Source of the DNA: Hominenteromicrobium mulieris
GTDB lineage: Bacteria; Bacillota; Clostridia; Oscillospirales; Acutalibacteraceae
Reading direction: 5' to 3'
Length of the DNA: 64,000 nucleotides
Assembly: GCA_021029595.1 (NCBI GenBank)
Contig: JAJJOY010000004.1
Location: 124,001-188,000, forward strand
This document shows positions 50,792-60,353 of this stretch, piece after piece. The position numbers and the translations under genes were made by a program. The number at the start of each line of letters is the position of its first letter. Within the stretch, counting starts at the first letter, position 1. The notes beneath the pieces were generated by a model. That model did not search any database and was not told where the DNA came from. It saw only the letters and a list, made by a program, of their open reading frames with translations.

Positions 50792-51826
50792 ATGGGAATC
50801 AAAGAAAGCATTTCCGAGCTGCGCCAGAAGTTTGACGCAGACCTTTCCGAAGTGCGCGACAGCGAATCCATCGAAAAGCTGCGCGTTTCGTATCTCGGCA
50901 AAAAAGGCTCTGTCACCGAGCTTTTAAAGGGCCTTAAAGACCTTTCCGGCGCGGAGAAAAAAGAATTCGGCCAGACCATCAACACGCTCAAGCGCGAGGT
51001 CGACGAACGCATCACAGCACACGTGGAGCGCATCCGGCAGGAGGAGGAAGACCGCCTTGTCAACAGCGCAGAGCAATATGATGTCACGCTGCCGATGGAT
51101 ACCGACTGCGGCTCCTATCACCCCATCACGCTCGTGCAGCGCGAGCTGGAAGAAATTTTCGCTTCCATGGGCTTTACGATTGAAGACTACCGCGAGGTCG
51201 TAACGGATTACAACTGCTTTGAGGCATTGAACATTCCGAAGCATCACCCCGCCCGCGACATGCAGGACACCTACTATCTCGATAACGGTCAGCTGTTGAA
51301 GACCCACACCTCGGCCGCGCAGAACACCATCATGAAAAAGTACGGTGCACCGCTGCGTGCCATCTTCCCGGGTCGCTGCTTCCGCAACGAAAGCACAGAC
51401 GCTTCCCACGAGAACACGTTTTTCCAGATGGAAGGCATCATGATTGATAAAGACATCTCCATTTCGAACCTCATCTACTTCATGAAGACCATGCTTTCTA
51501 AGGTCTTTAAGCAGGACGTACAGGTTCGCCTGCGCCCGGGCTTCTTCCCGTTCGTTGAGCCGGGCTTTGAGCTTGACATCAGCTGCCACATCTGCGGCGG
51601 CAAGGGCTGCTCCACCTGCCACGGTTCCGGCTGGATTGAGCTTTGCCCGTGCGGTATGATTCACCCGAACGTGTTGCGCGCCGGCGGCATCGACCCCGAT
51701 GAATACACCGGCTTCGCGTTTGGTCTCGGCCTTACCCGCCTTGCCATGATGCGCTACGGCATCAAAGATATCCGCGACCTCAACAGCGGCAATCTGAAGG
51801 TGCTCTCGCAGTTCAACCACGAATAA
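50792..51826 (+). CDS. pheS: Phenylalanyl-tRNA synthetase alpha subunit
   Basis: This 344-residue class II synthetase subunit begins with an N-terminal coiled coil (to about residue 90). Motif 2 is in FPGRCFRNESTDASHENTFFQ and motif 3 in FAFGLGLTRLAMMRYGI. A cysteine-rich insert (CHICGGKGCSTCHGSGW) precedes motif 3, as in many bacterial PheS. ATG at 50792 was chosen because AAAGGA lies upstream and it begins at the conserved N-terminus. It is regulated by the T-box leader and is 17 bp from pheT. Confidence 0.96.
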   Translation: MGIKESISELRQKFDADLSEVRDSESIEKLRVSYLGKKGSVTELLKGLKDLSGAEKKEFGQTINTLKREVDERITAHVERIRQEEEDRLVNSAEQYDVTLPMDTDCGSYHPITLVQRELEEIFASMGFTIEDYREVVTDYNCFEALNIPKHHPARDMQDTYYLDNGQLLKTHTSAAQNTIMKKYGAPLRAIFPGRCFRNESTDASHENTFFQMEGIMIDKDISISNLIYFMKTMLSKVFKQDVQVRLRPGFFPFVEPGFELDISCHICGGKGCSTCHGSGWIELCPCGMIHPNVLRAGGIDPDEYTGFAFGLGLTRLAMMRYGIKDIRDLNSGNLKVLSQFNHE

Positions 51827-51843
51827 GAAAAGGAGTCGTTATA

Positions 51844-54201
51844 ATGCTGATTTCAATGAACTGGATCAACGACTTCGTTGATCTTTCCGGTCTGGACCTT
51901 GAAAAGCTGATTCACCAATTCACGCTTTCCACTGCAGAGGTCGAAGACATCTATTATATGGGCCGCGACATCAAAGATGTTGTTGTTGCGCGTATCGTTT
52001 TCATCGAAAACCACCCGGATTCCAAAAAACTGCACCTCTTGAAGGTTGATGCAGGCGACAAGGTTTATGACTGCGTATGCGGCGCACCAAACGTGCGCGA
52101 GGGCATGCTTGTTGCCTTTGCCCGCGAAGGCGGCTCCGTTTCCGGCATGGAGATCACCTGCGCAAAAATTGCAGGCTATGAATCGCACGGCATGTGCTGC
52201 TCCGAAAAAGAACTTGGCATCAGCGCCGACCACAGCGGACTGTGGGAGATCACGGATGACCTGCCGCTCGGCACACAGATTACGGACGCGTACGGCGTAA
52301 AGGACGTTGTGTTCGAGGTCGATAATAAGTCTCTGACGAACCGCCCGGACCTTTGGGGTCACTACGGCATCGCGCGCGAATTTGCAGCGCTGACCAATCG
52401 CGAATTAAAGCCGGTCAGCCGCATGGATCTCACCCCCTACGCTTCTCTGCCGGGCATCGATATCGATATCCGCGATAAAGAGCTCTGCTACCGCTACACG
52501 GGCCTCAAGGTGCGCAACATCACGAAGAAGGTCAGCCCGGTTGATATGCGCATTCGTCTCTTTTACTGCGGCATGCGTGCCATCAACCTGCTTGCCGACC
52601 TCACAAACTACCTCATGCTCGAGCTCGGCCAGCCGATGCACGCGTTCGACTGCGCAAAGGTCGATTCCATTCAGGTGCAGCGCTTCTCCGCTCCGTTCGA
52701 GTTTGAAACGCTGGACGGCACAAAGCGCCGCATCGACGAAAACACGCTGATGATCTGCTCCAAGGAAGAACCGGTCGCCATCGCGGGCATCATGGGCGGT
52801 CTCAACTCCGAGATTGAAGATAACACGGACAGTCTGCTGCTCGAATCCGCAAACTTTGACGCTGTAAGCGTGCGCAAGTCCTCCACGCGCATCGGTTTGC
52901 GCACGGATGCTTCCATGCGTTATGAGAAGACCCTTGACCCGGAAATGACCGACGTCGCCATCGAGCACTTCATGCAGCTGCTCACCGAGATCGACCCGAG
53001 TGTGGAGATCATCTCCTCCATGACAGACGTCTATGTCCGCCACTACGACAAAATCGACATCACGTTCGATAAGAAATTTGTAGACCGTTATACGGGCATC
53101 GATATTTCCGACGAACAGATTTTGAATACGCTTTCCGCGCTCGGCTTCGCACCGACGCTTGAAAACGAAGTCTTCACCGCGCACGTGCCGTCCTGGCGTG
53201 CAACGAAGGATGTCACCATCAAGGCCGACATCATCGAGGAGATCACCCGTGTTTACGGCTACGATAACTTCAAGATTACGACCACAAAGGCAGCTTTGGC
53301 GCCGGTCATGCGCACCGCGGGCAACAATGATGACCGCTGGACGAAAGACCTGCTCGTACAGCGCTACGGCATGCACGAAGTGCACTCCTACATCTGGTGC
53401 GACGCGAAGAAGTACAAGGACCTCAACATCGAGATTGAGGACAACGTGCGCGTCATCAACGCCATGACGCCGGACCACACCGTGCTGCGCCGCTCCATGG
53501 TGCCGACGATGATCACCTACGTCAACGAAAACAAAGCATACGCAAACGATTTCGGTGTGTTCGAGATTGCCCGCGTCATCAACGGCCTCGGCGAAGACGG
53601 TCTGTGCGATGAGCAGAAGCACCTCGGCATTGCGCTGTACAGCCGCACTAAGAGCGAAAAGGACCTCTACCTCGGCCTGCGCGACATCATGGCTTCCATC
53701 AGCAAAGAGCTGAAGCACCGTTACTTTGAGTTCCGCATCGCGGAAGCAAAGCACAACTGGCAGCACCCGCGCAACACTGCAGAGATCTATCTCGACGGCA
53801 CATACGTCGGCTTTATCACGGTCGTACATCCGTCCGTACAGTCGAAGATCGATAAGAAAGCCGTCATCGTTGCCGGCGAACTGAACATGGATACGCTCTC
53901 CTCCATGGCAGCATCCGTTATTCACTATGAGGAGCCGTCCAAGTTCCCGGGCATCGATATCGACCTCTCTCTCGTCATCGGCGCAGACCAGACGTACAGC
54001 ACGCTTTCCGCCGCATGGCAGAACGTCACCCCTCTGCTCAAGAACGTTGCGCTTATCGATTCCTACAACGGCGTCGTCAAGAGCATCACGCTGCGCTTTA
54101 CGTTCTCCTCGAACGAGAAAACGCTCGCGAAGAACGAGGTGCAAAGCTATGTTGACACCATCATCGAGAACCTCGCGAAGATTGGCGTTGTGCTGAGATA
54201 A
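51844..54201 (+). CDS. pheT: Phenylalanyl-tRNA synthetase beta subunit
   Basis: The 785-residue beta subunit shows the usual order. An N-terminal tRNA-binding OB domain (residues about 40-150, HPDSKKLHLLKVDAG) is followed by the B3/B4 editing domain (region 200-370), B5 (about 400-470) and the catalytic-like core. A C-terminal anticodon-binding FDX-ACB domain (from about 690) ends LAKIGVVLR. AAAGGAG precedes the ATG. The chain is full length without interruptions. Confidence 0.96.
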   Translation: MLISMNWINDFVDLSGLDLEKLIHQFTLSTAEVEDIYYMGRDIKDVVVARIVFIENHPDSKKLHLLKVDAGDKVYDCVCGAPNVREGMLVAFAREGGSVSGMEITCAKIAGYESHGMCCSEKELGISADHSGLWEITDDLPLGTQITDAYGVKDVVFEVDNKSLTNRPDLWGHYGIAREFAALTNRELKPVSRMDLTPYASLPGIDIDIRDKELCYRYTGLKVRNITKKVSPVDMRIRLFYCGMRAINLLADLTNYLMLELGQPMHAFDCAKVDSIQVQRFSAPFEFETLDGTKRRIDENTLMICSKEEPVAIAGIMGGLNSEIEDNTDSLLLESANFDAVSVRKSSTRIGLRTDASMRYEKTLDPEMTDVAIEHFMQLLTEIDPSVEIISSMTDVYVRHYDKIDITFDKKFVDRYTGIDISDEQILNTLSALGFAPTLENEVFTAHVPSWRATKDVTIKADIIEEITRVYGYDNFKITTTKAALAPVMRTAGNNDDRWTKDLLVQRYGMHEVHSYIWCDAKKYKDLNIEIEDNVRVINAMTPDHTVLRRSMVPTMITYVNENKAYANDFGVFEIARVINGLGEDGLCDEQKHLGIALYSRTKSEKDLYLGLRDIMASISKELKHRYFEFRIAEAKHNWQHPRNTAEIYLDGTYVGFITVVHPSVQSKIDKKAVIVAGELNMDTLSSMAASVIHYEEPSKFPGIDIDLSLVIGADQTYSTLSAAWQNVTPLLKNVALIDSYNGVVKSITLRFTFSSNEKTLAKNEVQSYVDTIIENLAKIGVVLR

Positions 54202-54375
54202 TTTGTTAAAAATTTTCGTACCGCTTGCTTTTTTTGTTGTTTTGCGGTATGCTGTATACAGTGTTTATTCCACTGTGCTTTTATATGCGAATAAAACACC
54301 GGGCCCGGCATACAATGAAATGTAGACTGTATTTTTGCAGCCTTTACACGATCGGAAAACGAGGAGGTGTTCCAC

Positions 54376-54633
54376 ATGGCAGAAGATTTCAGCGACCGCA
54401 CCCAGACATTCAGCATTGAGACGCCGCAGAAGCTCGATATGCAGCAGGTGCTCGTACAGGTTTACGATGCACTCAAAGAAAAAGGCTATAACCCCATCAG
54501 TCAGATCGTGGGATATATTCTCTCGGAAGATCCCACATACATCACCACGCACAACAACGCACGCAGCCTCATCCGCAAGATCGACCGCGATGAGCTGCTG
54601 AAAGCAATGGTGCGTACCTATTTGGGCGAATAA
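54376..54633 (+). CDS. ireB: IreB-family regulatory phosphoprotein
   Basis: This 85-residue protein matches the IreB (UPF0297) family, a substrate of the Ser/Thr kinase IreK/PrkC in Gram-positive bacteria. The threonine-containing N-terminal segment [10 protein letters not shown] and [30 protein letters not shown] are characteristic. ATG at 54376 has AGGAGG 8 bases upstream. In most Firmicutes ireB is followed by the ruvX homolog; here it stands alone before a terminator. Confidence 0.93.
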   Translation: MAEDFSDRTQTFSIETPQKLDMQQVLVQVYDALKEKGYNPISQIVGYILSEDPTYITTHNNARSLIRKIDRDELLKAMVRTYLGE

Positions 54634-54683
54634 GCCTGTTTTCTGATGCGCCGTCGCTTTATGCACGGCATTGCCTGAAACCG

Positions 54684-54730
54684 AAATTGCCGCTTGGCGG
54701 ATTTTTCCGTCGGCGGCAATTTTTATTTTC
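54684..54730 (+). terminator. Terminator after ireB
   Basis: AAATTGCCG and CGGCAATTT pair, with further inner pairing (CTTGGCGG/CCGTCGG), followed by TTATTTT. Confidence 0.75.
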
Positions 54731-54747
54731 AAATGTGCAAATACAAG

Positions 54748-54776
54748 TTGTCTTTTTTCTTAATCTATGCTATACT
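54748..54776 (+). promoter_or_regulatory. Sigma-A promoter of the small conserved gene
   Basis: TTGTCT (54748-54753), 17 bases, extended TGCTATACT with TATACT at 54771-54776. Confidence 0.75.
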
Positions 54777-54864
54777 GATTAAAAGTGTATTGAATGCTTT
54801 GCACCGGTGCTTAGAAAGTTCCGGCATTTTCCCCAACGAGACTTTATGAAAGGATTTGCATACT

Positions 54865-55158
54865 ATGAGCGAAAAGCAGAAGAGCCCGTTTCCTATGTAC
54901 CGCGGCAAGCCCCTTGTGCGTAGCGGCGATACCATTTACTACGGAAACATGACCGATAAATACGTCATCAAGATCGACATCAAAACGAAGAAGACCGTGG
55001 AGGACATGGAGGTTGCCGATAAGTGCACTGTGCAGCTCATGCTCACCGACCCGGAGATTCGCTCCAGAAAACAGATCGTAAAGACCAGCGAGAAGAACGG
55101 CCTTTATCTTGCTTTGGACATCGCCGATGCCTGGCTTACCCGCGCATTGACAGAATAA
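54865..55158 (+). CDS. Small conserved protein, function unknown
   Basis: This is a 97-residue soluble protein (MSEKQKSPFPMYRGKPLVRSG...). It seems to consist of a short beta-rich half (DTIYYGNMTDKYVIKIDIKT) and a helical C-terminus. ATG at 54865 was chosen over the frame start at 54856, since AAAGGA lies 12 bases upstream of it. It has its own promoter and a terminator right behind it, and good coding character, so it is a real monocistronic gene. I do not recognise a named family. Confidence 0.75.
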   Translation: MSEKQKSPFPMYRGKPLVRSGDTIYYGNMTDKYVIKIDIKTKKTVEDMEVADKCTVQLMLTDPEIRSRKQIVKTSEKNGLYLALDIADAWLTRALTE

Positions 55159-55171
55159 GCCGTTAATTCCG

Positions 55172-55220
55172 CAAAAAAATCACCGAGGAAACCGTTTGTC
55201 CGGTTTATCTCGGTGATTTT
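55172..55220. terminator. Bidirectional terminator
   Basis: AAAAAATCACCGAG and CTCGGTGATTTTTT form a perfect 14 bp stem with T runs on both strands. It serves the small conserved gene and the convergent diguanylate cyclase gene. Confidence 0.85.
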
Positions 55221-55225
55221 TTGCT

Positions 55226-57156
55226 TTATTCTTTCCTTCTCGGCTGCTTGCCGTGCTTTTCTTTGCGCTGACGTTTGTTTTGGTACATGGCAATATCCGC
55301 TTTTTCGAGCATTTCGTCATACGGCGCGGCAACTTCATCTATGAAACAGCAGCCCATGGAGAACCGCAGCGGCACATGATGTCCATCGTGCAGCACGGCT
55401 TCGGAGCTGTCCTGCGCACTTTTAAGCTGAAGAAGCTTTTCTTGCAGCGCTTCTTCGCTTTTTTCTTCGAGGAACAGGACAAATTCATCGCCGCCGTGAC
55501 GTGCAGTAAGGCCGCTTTCACCCACGATCTTTTTTAAGATTTCTGCTGCGGAAATGATATATTGGTCGCCGCTCTCGTGCCCGTAGGTGTCGTTGACCTC
55601 TTTCAAGTCGTCAAGGTCGATCATCACCACGGCGTAAGTATCGCCTGTACCCGCTTCCAAAATGCGCTCCACACGGCGGCTCAGGCCGCGGCGGTTATAA
55701 AGTCGGGTCAACGGATCGGTGTCACGCTCAGATTCGATCTGTATGCGGCGCTGCATCTCCTCCGTCACGTCGTTCACCACGCCGAAAACACTGCTCTCCT
55801 CGTGCGTTTCCTCCAGCTTTATGTAGCGGTCCGGCTCGCCCGGAATGCGGTATACGTTGCGCTCGCCGACCACGCGGCTGCGGCGCAGCTCCTCGATGAA
55901 TGTATACAGATGCACGCGGTCACCGGTGTAGTACGCCGTCTCCTCATCCGTCCATCCAAAAATCTGTGGGATACGCTCCGTGCAATACACCTGCTGCACG
56001 CCGTCACGGTACTCGTACACGCCGATGTTCATTTCCGTGCGGCTCAAAACGTATGACATTTTGCGGTCGTTGTTGACAAGGCTGCCGACCATCTCGTTGA
56101 TGTATCGGCTGAGCGCAGAAAACTCCCGGCTGCTCTGCACGTTGACTTTTTCCTCCAAATTGCCTTGCGTGATGCGATTGAGCTTGCCGTTTATGCGGTG
56201 AATGTCATGAATAACGTACCGATTCACGCAGTTCGCGACGAAAACCGTCAACGTACCGCAGATTAAAACCAGACATAGCGCCAGATTCAAAAGATCAAGC
56301 GGAATACGTTCGTACAATACGTCCATCGGAATGATGAAACCCATGTAACGGGTTTCTATCTTCTTAAAAATGCAGTAGTAGTATTTTCCCTCAATATTTG
56401 CGTGAAAGCCGTGCTCCTCATTTTGCATGCTCTCGGCAGAAATACCGAGGTTTGCCACGGTCTTCCCCACCATATCCGCATTCGTTGCGCCGATGACCGA
56501 CAGCGTTTCACTGTCTACGGCACAGTAATCGATCGCCGGGCTGATATTGAGCTGATGAAAAATATACGAAATCTCGTTTTTCTCCATAGCCTCCGTTACA
56601 AGCTGCGGGTCTTTGCCCACCTGCACGATGAATGTGCCGTCTGCGCTCCACACGGCGGAATACTGCATGTTTTTGCCCTCAGCGGTGTTCGGGCCGGCAT
56701 CCTGCACAAGCTGCAAGGATTTATCCGTGAGCATCGGCGCAAAAAACGCCATCTGCTCACCGGATGAAAACGAATAGCCGTAATACTCCGGATTTGTGCC
56801 GGAAACAATCGTGCCGGTCTCATCAAAAATATGAATTTCATCAAGCTCCAGCAGATTCGCATATTTTTCAGCTTTAAGGTATCGTTTGTTGCCTCCGGGT
56901 CTTTTTGCAGCAGAAAGGCAATGGCTTCGGCATCATGCAAACAGGTCTTATCGTATTTTTCCTTGACCTGCTTCAGTTCATTCTCATTTTCTTCGATAAT
57001 CTGCTCCAGACGCACAAATGTACCGGCAGCGGTGTCTTCCACGCGGCCCTGTTCAATCAGAATTTCCGCAAAGGCGATTACCACAAGGATCACTAAAGCC
57101 ATCACGATTGCCGCAGAACGAATATAGCGATTGATAATTTGCTTCAGAGATTTCAT
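55226..57156 (-). pseudogene. Membrane diguanylate cyclase (GGDEF) interrupted by a frameshift
   Basis: Two overlapping minus-strand frames form one gene. The N-terminal part (57156 to about 56870) gives a first membrane segment (SAAIVMALVILVVIAFAEILI) and an extracellular helix. The rest (from about 56880 to 55226) continues as KYANLLELDEIHIFDETG, an external sensor region of dCache type. A second membrane segment (LALCLVLICGTLTVFVANCV), a HAMP-like helix, a PAS-like region and a GGDEF domain with the intact active site ARHGGDEFVLF follow. No RxxD inhibitory site is evident. A single base change near 56868-56882 would restore about 640 residues. This may be a real mutation or an assembly error. 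Confidence 0.8.
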
Positions 57157-57388
57157 AGGTTCACCGCCGTTTCATTTAAGTTTGAATAAAACTAAATTGG
57201 TTTTGAGTACTGTATTTGAAATCAAGTATATCACATATATCGTATTTTGTCCAGAAATACAAAGCGAAACAACAAATTTCACTTGTTTTTTGCATGAATT
57301 GACGTGTTTCGCAAGGATAGCGCAAAAGCATCAGCCATCGTTTTAAGGATCTCCCGCCCATTATGCAAACAACGCTTGAATTTTTGTA
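57157..57388. other. Intergenic region between the cyclase and MATE genes
   Basis: AT-rich stretch of about 230 bases that should hold the promoter of the cyclase gene. No gene, repeat or clear promoter pair was found. Confidence 0.5.
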
Positions 57389-57433
57389 AAAAGCGCACCG
57401 CCCACCCGTAAAGCACGGACAAGCGGTGCGCCA
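57389..57433 (-). terminator. Terminator of the MATE transporter gene
   Basis: GCGCACCGC and GCGGTGCGC pair perfectly around a 21 nt loop; on the minus strand the stem is followed by TTTTTAC. It is 12 bases after the stop at 57445. Confidence 0.8.
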
Positions 57434-57444
57434 AAAATTGATAT

Positions 57445-58806
57445 TTAGCTTTCTGTACGCTTCAAATTGCTTTCGCCGAAATGCAGCAGTTTTTCTTTAT
57501 GAATGAAGTAGTACACCACGCCTGTAACATCCGCGAGAAACCATCCGATCGGCACCGACCACCAGATGCCTGTAACACCGATGATAGCGGATAAAAGATA
57601 TGCCAGCACCACGCGCGTACCGAGCGAGATGACCGTCAGCACCACGCTCATACCGGGCTTTGCGACCGCGCGGTACAGCCCGTAGAGCAGGAATAAGCAG
57701 CCAATGCCGCAGTAGAACGCGCCCTCAATGTGCAGGTAGCGCACGCCCTCGGCGATAATCTCCGTTTCGCCCGCTTCCACAAACAATAGCATAAGCGGCT
57801 TTGCGAACACGAACACCAAGGCGGACACAATCACGCAAAACACAACGGATACAAGAACCGCGCCTTTCAATCCCTTGCGGATGCGTTCCTGCTTGCCCGC
57901 ACCGTAATTCTGCGCGATGAATGTGGAGAACGCGTTGCCGAAGTCCTGCACAGGCATATACGCGAATGCGTCAATCTTCACCGCCGCCGCAAACGCCGCC
58001 ATTACCGCCGCGCCGAAGCTGTTCACAAGCCCCTGCACCATCAAAATGCCGAGGTTCATCACGGACTGCTGCACGCAAGTCAAAATGGAATACCCGGCAA
58101 TCTCCCGGATACGGCTCGCGTGGATGGGCGAGCGGCTGCACAGCGCGCGCAACTGCGGACATTTGATGAGCGCGCAGACCATGATGCCGATGCCGGAAAC
58201 ATACTGCGCGATGACCGTGGCCCCCGCCGCACCCGCAACGCCAAAGTTGAGGCCGATGACGAACCACAAGTCGAGCGCGATATTCAAAACCGCCGAGACC
58301 GCCAAAAACACGAGCGGCACGACGGAATTACCCACCGCGCGCAGATAAGACGCGAAGTAATTATATAAAAACGTTGCGAAAATGCCCGCGAATACGATTG
58401 CGATATACGCACGCATATCGTCCCAAACGTCGTCCGGCACCTGCAAAAAGCTCTTAATGAGGTCAAGACACGCAAATGCGAGACCGTTTAAAAGCAGCGT
58501 CACGCCTAAAATGAGCACGAACGAAGCCCGTACACTTTCTTTTAAGGCAGTTTCATCGCGCTGCCCGAAGCGGATGGAAAACAGCGCACCGCTGCCCATG
58601 CACAGCCCAAGCAAGATCGATGTTAAAAATGTCATCAGCGAAAACGACGAGCCGACCGCCGCCAGCGCCGTTTTGCCGAGGAAGCGTCCTACAATGAGCG
58701 TGTCCGCAATGTTGTAGCACTGCTGCAATAAATTGCCGAGGATCATCGGCAGCGCAAACCACAGCATAGACCGCATCACCGGCCCCCGGGTCAGATCTTT
58801 GTTCAT
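57445..58806 (-). CDS. MATE-family multidrug/sodium antiporter
   Basis: This 453-residue polytopic exporter with about twelve membrane segments in two MatE repeats begins TRGPVMRSMLWFALPMILGNLLQQCYNIADTLIVGRFLG, the standard MATE N-terminus. The second repeat starts near GYSILTCVQQSVMNLGILMVQG. Such proteins extrude cationic drugs or metabolites with Na+ or H+. ATG at 58806 has GGAGG 8 bases upstream; the frame start at 58854 lies in the tRNA terminator. Substrate unknown. Confidence 0.93.
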   Translation of the reverse strand: MNKDLTRGPVMRSMLWFALPMILGNLLQQCYNIADTLIVGRFLGKTALAAVGSSFSLMTFLTSILLGLCMGSGALFSIRFGQRDETALKESVRASFVLILGVTLLLNGLAFACLDLIKSFLQVPDDVWDDMRAYIAIVFAGIFATFLYNYFASYLRAVGNSVVPLVFLAVSAVLNIALDLWFVIGLNFGVAGAAGATVIAQYVSGIGIMVCALIKCPQLRALCSRSPIHASRIREIAGYSILTCVQQSVMNLGILMVQGLVNSFGAAVMAAFAAAVKIDAFAYMPVQDFGNAFSTFIAQNYGAGKQERIRKGLKGAVLVSVVFCVIVSALVFVFAKPLMLLFVEAGETEIIAEGVRYLHIEGAFYCGIGCLFLLYGLYRAVAKPGMSVVLTVISLGTRVVLAYLLSAIIGVTGIWWSVPIGWFLADVTGVVYYFIHKEKLLHFGESNLKRTES

Positions 58807-58840
58807 ATTAAAACCTCCGCAGCGAGTTTTATACATCAAA

Positions 58841-58868
58841 AAAGCCCGACACAAAAGTGTCAGGCTTT
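58841..58868 (-). terminator. Terminator of the tRNA-Leu gene
   Basis: AAAGCCCGACAC and GTGTCAGGCTTT pair with one mismatch around a 4 nt loop; the minus strand continues with TTTTTTGATG. It starts one base after the tRNA 3' end. Confidence 0.75.
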
Positions 58869-58955
58869 TGGTGCCGGCGACCGGATTTGAACCGGTACGA
58901 TGTTTCCATCGAGGGATTTTAAGTCCCTTGCGTCTGCCGATTTCGCCACGCCGGC
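58869..58955 (-). tRNA. tRNA-Leu (anticodon TAA)
   Basis: The minus strand folds into an 87 nt class II tRNA: acceptor GCCGGCG/CGCCGGC, D-arm with AAATCGGCAGACGC, anticodon stem GGGACTTAAAATCCC with anticodon TAA. A long variable arm (CGATGGAAACATCG) and the T-arm GGTTCAAATCC follow, with an encoded CCA. The long variable arm and anticodon make it tRNA-Leu. A promoter (TTGATT-17-TATTAT, 58972-59000) and a terminator flank it. Confidence 0.96.
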
Positions 58956-58971
58956 TTAAATTATCTTAATT

Positions 58972-59000
58972 ATAATAGCACATCCCGGCTATAAAATCAA
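58972..59000 (-). promoter_or_regulatory. Promoter of tRNA-Leu
   Basis: Minus strand TTGATT (59000-58995), 17 bases, TATTAT (58977-58972), with TATAAT two bases further on. About 16 bases separate it from the tRNA 5' end. Confidence 0.65.
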
Positions 59001-59290
59001 GCCATTTTATTCCGGCATTTCATATTTTTCTGTTCAGCCGCGTAAAAAGGCATCCCCCCGGCTAAGCCGGGTACTCGGAAACCCTAAAAAGGCATATTAC
59101 GGACAACGCGGTCTGCTTGGCCATTTCCTTTGCTCCATTCATAACGTCGTTATGAAATATATATCCGTAAAATCAAATGTCAATAGGCGAATTGGAAAAC
59201 GTACACGCAAGCCCGAATTCTGCGCTTTCGCTCTCCTTCCATTGCCCACAAAAGGCTGATTTCACAAAAATCGCAAATTTTTCAACTTTT
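59001..59290. repeat. Gene-free stretch with palindromes and a short direct repeat, possible dispersed element
   Basis: No convincing gene is present in this stretch. It contains CCCGGCTAAGCCGGG (about 59057-59072), two copies of AAAAAGGCAT about 40 bases apart (about 59045 and 59086), and a 19-base palindrome formed by TTCATAACG and CGTTATGAA around one T (59148-59166). The minus strand also shows a 20-codon frame starting MAKQTALS after AAAGGA. The whole might be a small RNA, an intergenic repeat unit or a short leader peptide; none can be proved here. Confidence 0.4.
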
Positions 59291-59294
59291 TGCA

Positions 59295-59324
59295 TTTACA
59301 AACATGCGCTTTATATTGTATACT
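59295..59324 (+). promoter_or_regulatory. Promoter of the glk-galM genes
   Basis: TTTACA (59295-59300), 18 bases, TATACT (59319-59324), about 60 bases before the glucokinase ATG. Confidence 0.6.
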
Positions 59325-59383
59325 ATGATAAAAGACCGGGCGCAAGGCGTGCCGGAATATTCCATCTATAAGGAGTTCGTATT

Positions 59384-60346
59384 ATGTACTATCTTGGTGT
59401 TGACGTAGGCGGCACAAACATTGCCGTCGGTATCGTAGACGAAAACAACGCGATCATCGCAAAGGCTTCCCATCCGACGCCCGTTCCGTGCTCGGAAGAC
59501 GCATTCTGCGATGCGATTCTCGCTGTATGCAACGATGCACTGGCAAAGGCCGGCCTGACCCTCGACGATGTACCGTGGATCGGCATCGGCTGCCCGGGCA
59601 CCGTTAACCGTGCTACCGGCATCATTGAATTTGCTAACAACCTCTATTTCAAGAACTTCAAGCTCCGCGACATGATGGCAGAGCGCACAAACGGCAAGCT
59701 CGTCATTCTGGAGAATGACGCTAACGCAGCAGCTTACGGCGAATATCAGGCAGGCGCACTTGCAGGCGCAGACAATGCACTGGCTATCACACTTGGCACA
59801 GGCGTCGGCGGCGGCATTATCATCAACGGCAAGGTCTACTCCGGCAGCAACTTTGCCGGCGGCGAGCTCGGCCACACCGTCATCGTTGTTGACGGTCGTC
59901 CCTGCACTTGCGGCAGACACGGTTGCTGGGAGACCTATGCTTCCGCAACGGGTCTCATCAAAACCACAAAAGAGCACATGAAAGATGCCCCGAAGGACTC
60001 TCCAATCTGGACAATTGTTGACGGCGACGAGTCCAAGGTTAACGGCAGAACCGCATTTGACGCTATGCGCGCAGGCGACCCGGTCGGCAAGGCTGTTGTT
60101 GACGAGTACATCAAGTACCTCTCCGTCGGCCTCACCGATATGATCAACATCTTCCAGCCGGCTATCCTCTGCATCGGCGGCGGTATCTGCAACGAGGGTG
60201 AAACGCTTCTCGCTCCGGTCAGAGCATTCATCGATAGAGAGCAGTATGCTATGAACTCCACGAAGAAGACGAAGGTCTGCAAGGCGCAGCTCGGCAACGA
60301 CGCCGGCATCATCGGCGCTGCACTGCTCGGTAAGCAGGAGGACTGA
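59384..60346 (+). CDS. glk: ROK-family glucokinase
   Basis: This 320-residue sugar kinase has the ATP-binding YYLGVDVGGTNIAVGIVD, the sugar-binding NDANAAAYGE, TLGTGVGGGIIINGKV, GGELGHT and the ROK zinc signature CTCGRHGCWE. No helix-turn-helix domain is present, so it is an enzyme and not a ROK repressor. Glucose is the likely substrate; N-acetylhexosamines are possible. It is followed 7 bp later by galM, which would supply the correct sugar anomer. Confidence 0.92.
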   Translation: MYYLGVDVGGTNIAVGIVDENNAIIAKASHPTPVPCSEDAFCDAILAVCNDALAKAGLTLDDVPWIGIGCPGTVNRATGIIEFANNLYFKNFKLRDMMAERTNGKLVILENDANAAAYGEYQAGALAGADNALAITLGTGVGGGIIINGKVYSGSNFAGGELGHTVIVVDGRPCTCGRHGCWETYASATGLIKTTKEHMKDAPKDSPIWTIVDGDESKVNGRTAFDAMRAGDPVGKAVVDEYIKYLSVGLTDMINIFQPAILCIGGGICNEGETLLAPVRAFIDREQYAMNSTKKTKVCKAQLGNDAGIIGAALLGKQED

Positions 60347-60353
60347 TTTTCCC

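Noticed and set aside
52405-54144. Open frame of 579 codons on the minus strand
   Set aside because: Antisense to pheT, no start signal, no domain.
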